8,729 bases of DNA from positions 1 to 8,729 of the forward strand of contig DOYA01000156.1 of NCBI GenBank assembly GCA_003518755.1, written 5' to 3'. Shown here piece after piece: positions 4,640 to 8,729 of this stretch. Origin of the DNA: Clostridiales bacterium. Its GTDB lineage: Bacteria > Bacillota > Clostridia > TANB77 > CAG-508. The first letter of the stretch is position 1. Each line of letters begins with the position of its first letter. A model generated the notes under the pieces. That model did no database searches and had not been told where the DNA came from. It saw only the letters and a list, made by a program, of their open reading frames with translations. The position numbers and the translations under genes were made by a program.

Positions 4640-6844
4640 CTAAATCGTTTTTCTCCTTACCTCGAATACACTATCTACCTTCCTAATAGCTTTAAGCACA
4701 CCATTAAGTTCATCTAAATTCTTAGTTTCTAATGTAATATAAATAATTGCAATTCTATCTTTTCCTGTTTTTGTATTAACTGCTAGAATATTTACTTTTG
4801 AATTTGCTATTGCTTTTAATATATCTGATAATAGACCTATTCTATCATTTGCTTCTATTTCAATATCAACATTATAGGAAGCTTGTTCTTCTTCTTCCCA
4901 ATAAACATCTATTATTCTATTTTCTTCTTTTATTAATTCTTTAACATTTACACAATCTTTTCTATGAACTGAAACTCCTCTACCTTTTGTAATATAACCT
5001 ATTATTTCATCACCAGGCAGTGGATTACAACATTTTGAAAACCTTACTAAACAATTATCAATTCCTTTAACTATAATACCATTACTTGATGCTTTAGTCT
5101 TTTTTTCACTTCTTATTTTAGATAGCTCTTCTAATTTGCTTTCTAAATCTTCTTCAGGGTTTTCCTTTCTATATTCTATAAGCATTCTAGCTATTACTTT
5201 TGTAGCAGTATTTGCACCAAATCCTACAGCTAAATACATTTCATCTAAATCTTTATATCTGTATCTATTTAGCATTGCATCAATATATTCTGTTTTAAAC
5301 AATTTATCATATGGAATACCAACTCTTCTGATTTCTTTTTCAACAAGTTCTTTTCCCTTTTCAATATTTTCTGCTTTCTTTTCTTTTTTAAACCAACTAT
5401 TAATTTTATTTCTTGCTGACGTACTTTTAACAAATTTAAGCCAATCTAAACTTGGTCCTTTAGAATTTTCTGATGTTATTATTTCAACAATATCTCCACT
5501 ATTTAAAACTGTTATAATAGGCATCATCTTGCTATTAATCTTACACCCTGTCATATGATTACCTATTTCAGCATGAATAGTATATGCAAAATCTATTGGA
5601 GTAGCTCCTTTTGGCAAAACTTTTATAGCTCCTTTAGGTGTAAATACATATACTTCATCCTCAAAGAGCTCTGTTTTAAGATTTTGTAAAAATTGCTCTG
5701 GATCTTGCATTTCTTGTTGCCATTCTAAAGATTCACGAAGCCAGGCAAGTTTATCATCAGTTACAACTACATTTTTTCTACCTTTGCCCAAAAAATTTGC
5801 TTCTTTATATGCCCAATGTGCTGCGATACCAAATTCAGCAATTCTATGCATGTCCCATGTTCTAATTTGTACTTCAAATGGTGTTCCTTTTTCTCCAAGT
5901 AATGTTGTGTGTATAGATTGATACATATTTGGTTTTGGAACAGCAATATAATCTTTAAATCTGCCAGGCATAGGGCTATACATTTCATGAACTACACCTA
6001 AAGCTGCATAACAATCTTTTACAGAATTAACAATAATTCTCATTGCAAATAAATCATATATCTGGTCAATTGTAGAATTGTCTCTTTGCATTTTTCTATA
6101 AATTGAATATAAGTGTTTTGCTCGACCAGTAACTTCAGCTTCAATTCTTTGCTTTTTTAATTGAACACGAATATCATCCATGATTTTTTCAATAAAATGT
6201 AATCTTTCTTCCTTTTTCTTATTAATACTTTCAACCAATTCATGAAATTCATCTGGATATAAATACTTAAATCCTAAATCCTCTAATTCTGCTTTAATTG
6301 AGTATAATCCTAATCTATTAGCAAGTGGAGCATATAAATCAAGTGTTTCTTTTGCATTTGCAATTTGTCTATCTCTTTTTAGATATTTTAGAGTTCTCAT
6401 ATTGTGAAGTCTATCAGCTAGTTTTATTAAAATTACTCTTATATCTTTTCCCATTGCTAAAAACATACGTCTATAGTTTTCAACTTGAGTTTCTTCAATA
6501 GTTGCAAATTGAATGTTTCCAAGTTTAGTTACTCCTTGTACCATGTCAGCTATTTCTTGCCCAAATAATTCAATAATATCTTCATAAGATGAGTCTGTAT
6601 CTTCAACAACATCATGTAAAAGTGCAGCACAAATTGTAGATTCATCTAATCCTATTTCTGCAAGTATATATGCTACATTAATGGGATGAATAATATATGG
6701 CTCTCCTGACCCTCTTTTTTGATCTTTATGTTTTTCATTTGCATAATTAAAAGCTTTCATAATTTGCTTAGAGTCAACTTTTCGCGATACTTCTTTTTTC
6801 TTGTTTATTACATCATCTATTGTTAAATTATTTTTTTCAGCCAT
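4640..6844 (-). CDS. relA: Bifunctional (p)ppGpp synthetase/hydrolase (Rel)
   Basis: Rel makes and breaks the stringent-response alarmones pppGpp and ppGpp in the cytoplasm. The 734 residues show the complete domain order: HD hydrolase domain with H-P-I-N-V near 53 and H-D-V-V-E-D at 77-82; synthetase domain with R-F-K-D-Y at 295-299, Y-Q-S-I-H and the E-V-Q-I-R-T strand with catalytic Glu near 325; TGS domain at about 397-458; the Cys/His zinc-finger region with K-C-C-N-P-L-P-G and H-R-K-D-C at about 604-631; and an ACT domain from about 657. Both catalytic domains look intact. I chose ATG 6844 over the GTG at 6856 because AAGGGGTG overlaps the GTG and is properly spaced from the ATG. It follows recJ by 40 bases. 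The gene has no CGG codon and no frameshift, which makes it the internal control for the other genes. Confidence 0.97.
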   Translation of the reverse strand: MAEKNNLTIDDVINKKKEVSRKVDSKQIMKAFNYANEKHKDQKRGSGEPYIIHPINVAYILAEIGLDESTICAALLHDVVEDTDSSYEDIIELFGQEIADMVQGVTKLGNIQFATIEETQVENYRRMFLAMGKDIRVILIKLADRLHNMRTLKYLKRDRQIANAKETLDLYAPLANRLGLYSIKAELEDLGFKYLYPDEFHELVESINKKKEERLHFIEKIMDDIRVQLKKQRIEAEVTGRAKHLYSIYRKMQRDNSTIDQIYDLFAMRIIVNSVKDCYAALGVVHEMYSPMPGRFKDYIAVPKPNMYQSIHTTLLGEKGTPFEVQIRTWDMHRIAEFGIAAHWAYKEANFLGKGRKNVVVTDDKLAWLRESLEWQQEMQDPEQFLQNLKTELFEDEVYVFTPKGAIKVLPKGATPIDFAYTIHAEIGNHMTGCKINSKMMPIITVLNSGDIVEIITSENSKGPSLDWLKFVKSTSARNKINSWFKKEKKAENIEKGKELVEKEIRRVGIPYDKLFKTEYIDAMLNRYRYKDLDEMYLAVGFGANTATKVIARMLIEYRKENPEEDLESKLEELSKIRSEKKTKASSNGIIVKGIDNCLVRFSKCCNPLPGDEIIGYITKGRGVSVHRKDCVNVKELIKEENRIIDVYWEEEEQASYNVDIEIEANDRIGLLSDILKAIANSKVNILAVNTKTGKDRIAIIYITLETKNLDELNGVLKAIRKVDSVFEVRRKTI

Positions 6845-6853
6845 AATTACAAT

Positions 6854-6861
6854 CACCCCTT
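6854..6861 (-). promoter_or_regulatory. Ribosome binding site AAGGGGTG for rel
   Basis: AAGGGGTG on the minus strand with a 9-base spacer to ATG 6844-6842. It overlaps the alternative GTG at 6856 and so argues for the ATG. Confidence 0.75.
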
Positions 6862-6884
6862 ATTTAAAATTCTTTTACTCTTTA

Positions 6885-8595
6885 TTATATGCTTTTCATA
6901 ATATCCTTTATATTAATTTGAATAGAATCAAACCCATTATATGAATTAATCTCTAAATTTCCAGCTAAATCAATTCTGTCACCTATTTTAAATATATTTA
7001 CATATTCACCCAAATTAAAACCTATTGCACTAATATATGTGTTTTTATTGCTTTTTAGAGTGAGTTTTAAATGTTTGCCTTCTGATAGCCATCTTATTGA
7101 ATCTATTTTTAAATCTTTAAAGACAAAAATTGGCATTTCATTTGCTTCACCATATGGTTCAAGTAAATTTAAACTTTCTACATCTTGTCTATTTAATTCA
7201 TCAATATCAATAATATCATCTATTTTAAGAATTGGTATTAATTCAGATATATTAGAATTTTTAGCAACTTCCAAAAAACACTTTTCAAATTCTGATACTT
7301 TTGATTTATCAATTGCTAAACCAATAGCCATAGTATGTCCACCAAATCCAATTAAATAGTCTTTACATTTCATTAATGCTTCATGTAAATCAAACCCTTT
7401 AATACTTCTTCCGCGAACCTCTACCTATTGTTTCTTTATCTTTAAATCCTATTAATATTGATGGTTTAGAGTATTTTTCAGTAATCTTAGATGATACAAT
7501 TCCCATAACACCAATATGCCAATTTTCTCCTTTAAGCACAAAAGCATCTTGATTTTCTTTTTTCTCTGTTTCAATTTGTAAAAGAGCTTCTTCGTAAATT
7601 GTTTTTTCTTCTGTTTGTCTTTTCATATTATATTCTTGAGTTTTTTTAGCTAAAGCTTCAGCTTCTTCGTAATTGTCACATAACAATAGTTTTATAGCAA
7701 CTTCCGCATCTCCCATCCTACCACATGCATTTATTCTTGGCGCTATTCCAAATGCAATAGCAGTAGAATCAACTATATTATATCCTATTAATTTTAATAG
7801 TACATTTAACCCTATATTTTTTGTACAATTAACAAGTTTTAACCCTAATTTTGTTATAACTCTATTTTCATCAACTAATGGAACTATGTCTGAAATTGTA
7901 CCTATACATGCAATATCTAAATATTTTAAATACTCTTTTTCATCTAAATCTAATCGAATGCTTAATGCTTGGCAAATTTTAAATGCAACCCCTGCACCAC
8001 ATAGTTCTCTAAATTGATACTGATTATCTTTTCTTTTACAATCAACTATAGCTACTGCATCTTGTGGTAATTGCTCTCCTGGTTCGTGATGATCAGTAAC
8101 AATAGTATCTATTCCTAATTCTTTTGCTAATTTTACTTCTTCGTTTCCAGTTATTCCACAATCAACTGTAATAATAAGAGTATACCCTTGTTTTGCTATT
8201 TTTTCAATAGAATCTTTATTTAAACCATATCCTTCAATTAATCTATTTGGTATATAATATCCACATTCTAAGCCTCTATCTTTAAGAAATTTTTTTAAAA
8301 TTGTTGTACTTGTGATACCATCTACATCATAATCTCCATAGATTATAGTTTTTTCTTTTGTATCTATTGCTTTTAGTATTCTTTCTACTGCTTTTTCCAT
8401 ATCTGGCATTTCAAATGGATTATGAAAATTATGCCTATTAGGGTTTAAAAATATTTCTGCATTTTCTTTTGATATTCCTCTATTTACCATGATTGTTGAA
8501 AGCAATTTACTTAATTTATACTTTTCTTGTAGTTCTTTTATTTTATTGTTTATTTCGTCATTTTTTTTATTATTAATTTGCCATTTTTTTGTCAT
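6885..8595 (-). CDS. recJ: Single-stranded-DNA-specific exonuclease RecJ, read with a +1 frameshift
   Basis: RecJ is a 5'-3' single-strand DNA exonuclease of the DHH phosphoesterase superfamily used in recombination and repair. The DHH domain shows Y-G-D-Y-D-V-D-G (86-93), V-D-C-G (144-147), T-D-H-H (167-170) and G-R-M-G-D-A (292-297). The DHHA1 domain starts with W-H-I-G-V-M-G-I-V (359-367). In the plain frame the protein stops after 398 residues, inside DHHA1. Skipping the C of CGG codon 395 (7413-7411) gives G-R-G-S-G-R-S-I-K-G-F-D-L, then G-F-G-G-H-T-M-A-I-G (416-425) and the C-terminal OB-like domain, ending at TAA 6887-6885. The restored length of 569 residues is close to E. coli RecJ (577). 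The ATG at 8595 has a GGGG ribosome binding site seven bases upstream and a good promoter. The usual apt gene between recJ and rel is absent. Confidence 0.92.
7411..7413 (-). other. In-frame CGG at the +1 shift point of recJ
   Basis: The frame reads GGT TCG CGG AAG AAG TAT TAA. Skipping the C gives TCG GGA AGA AGT ATT AAA (S-G-R-S-I-K), the conserved RecJ DHHA1 motif. No other in-frame CGG occurs in the gene; the CGG at 7704-7706 lies across GCG GAA and needs no shift. Confidence 0.88.
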
Positions 8596-8620
8596 TTTAT
8601 TTCCCCGTTTCTAATTTCAA

Positions 8621-8649
8621 ATTGTACTACAAGATTAAAAAAATATCAA
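8621..8649 (-). promoter_or_regulatory. Sigma-A-type promoter for recJ
   Basis: On the minus strand TTGATA (8649-8644) and TACAAT (8626-8621) are separated by exactly 17 bases, each one mismatch from the vegetative consensus. The -10 box ends 25 bases before the recJ ATG, leaving room for a short leader with the ribosome binding site. The rest of 8650-8729 shows no gene I can support. Confidence 0.7.
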
Positions 8650-8729
8650 GGAAAAACTAGAATTTTAAAGTTTTGTTGTTACAGTTCAGTAATCTAATTG
8701 AAAGGCCTAAATATATTATTTTGAAATCC

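Noticed and set aside
5136..5558. Plus-strand ORF of 140 codons opposite rel
   Set aside because: It is the antisense shadow of a clearly conserved gene, with a hydrophobic low-complexity product and no ribosome binding site.
6885..7373. A separate gene for the C-terminal part of RecJ
   Set aside because: The start codon lies inside the DHHA1 domain, there is no ribosome binding site, and the upstream sequence in the same frame matches RecJ back to the CGG site.
1545..7413. Simple reassignment of CGG to another amino acid (Gln or Trp, as in some bacteria)
   Set aside because: A changed three-base meaning would keep the frame. Here the frame must move by +1 at each site to recover the family protein.
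7411..7425. prfB-like programmed shift with an upstream Shine-Dalgarno sequence
   Set aside because: recJ has AGAGG just before the site, but ytvI and spoIIP have nothing similar at a fixed distance and there is no stop codon in the A site.
1370..8595. Explaining all frame breaks as sequencing or assembly errors
   Set aside because: Possible in principle, but all five fall on in-frame CGG codons, five out-of-frame CGG triplets are unaffected, and the large rel gene has no break. I keep error as the main alternative, to be tested with raw reads.

Overview
The window is strongly AT-rich DNA from an endospore-forming Firmicute, most likely an uncultured Clostridia. The evidence is three sporulation genes (ylbJ end, spoIIP, ytvI), GAAAGGA-type ribosome binding sites, and the clostridial recJ-rel-MBL hydrolase gene order. 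There is no transposase, CRISPR array, tRNA or rRNA. The genus cannot be named from this sequence.

Layout. Plus strand, 1-1111: the 3' end of ylbJ, an unrecognised 68-residue gene, and a 187-residue membrane-anchored protein resembling the C-terminal domain of the YcgQ/DUF1980 family. Minus strand, read from 8595 down to 1254: a sigma-A-type promoter, then recJ, rel (ppGpp synthetase/hydrolase), an MBL-fold hydrolase, spoIIP, ytvI, and a 38-residue ORF that overlaps the ytvI stop. The two blocks converge on a repeat-rich gap near 1112-1253. Several intergenic gaps carry palindromic REP-like repeats.

Main result. Four minus-strand genes (recJ, the MBL hydrolase, spoIIP, ytvI) are each broken by +1 shifts, five in all. 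Each break falls exactly on an in-frame CGG codon. These five are the only in-frame CGG codons I find in about 2,640 codons of inferred genes; the 734-codon rel has none and is intact. Five other CGG triplets on coding strands lie out of frame and cause no shift. At every site, skipping the C of CGG and reading the next three bases as GGN (Gly) restores the family protein. In recJ this gives G-S-G-R-S-I and in the hydrolase Y-P-G-H-G, where Gly is the residue I expect for the family. In ytvI it restores the last membrane region and a TAATG overlap with the next ORF. In spoIIP two such sites sit in a 43-nt tandem duplication; one skipped base per unit makes 42 nt, or 14 codons, so the duplication becomes frame-neutral.

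The simplest reading is that CGG is not an ordinary Arg codon in this organism and instead directs +1 frameshifting, or is read as a four-base CGGN glycine codon. Sequencing error or gene decay is the main alternative, but it does not predict the codon-phase pattern. The mechanism, such as loss of tRNA-Arg(CCG) or a four-base-reading tRNA-Gly, is inference and cannot be tested within this window.
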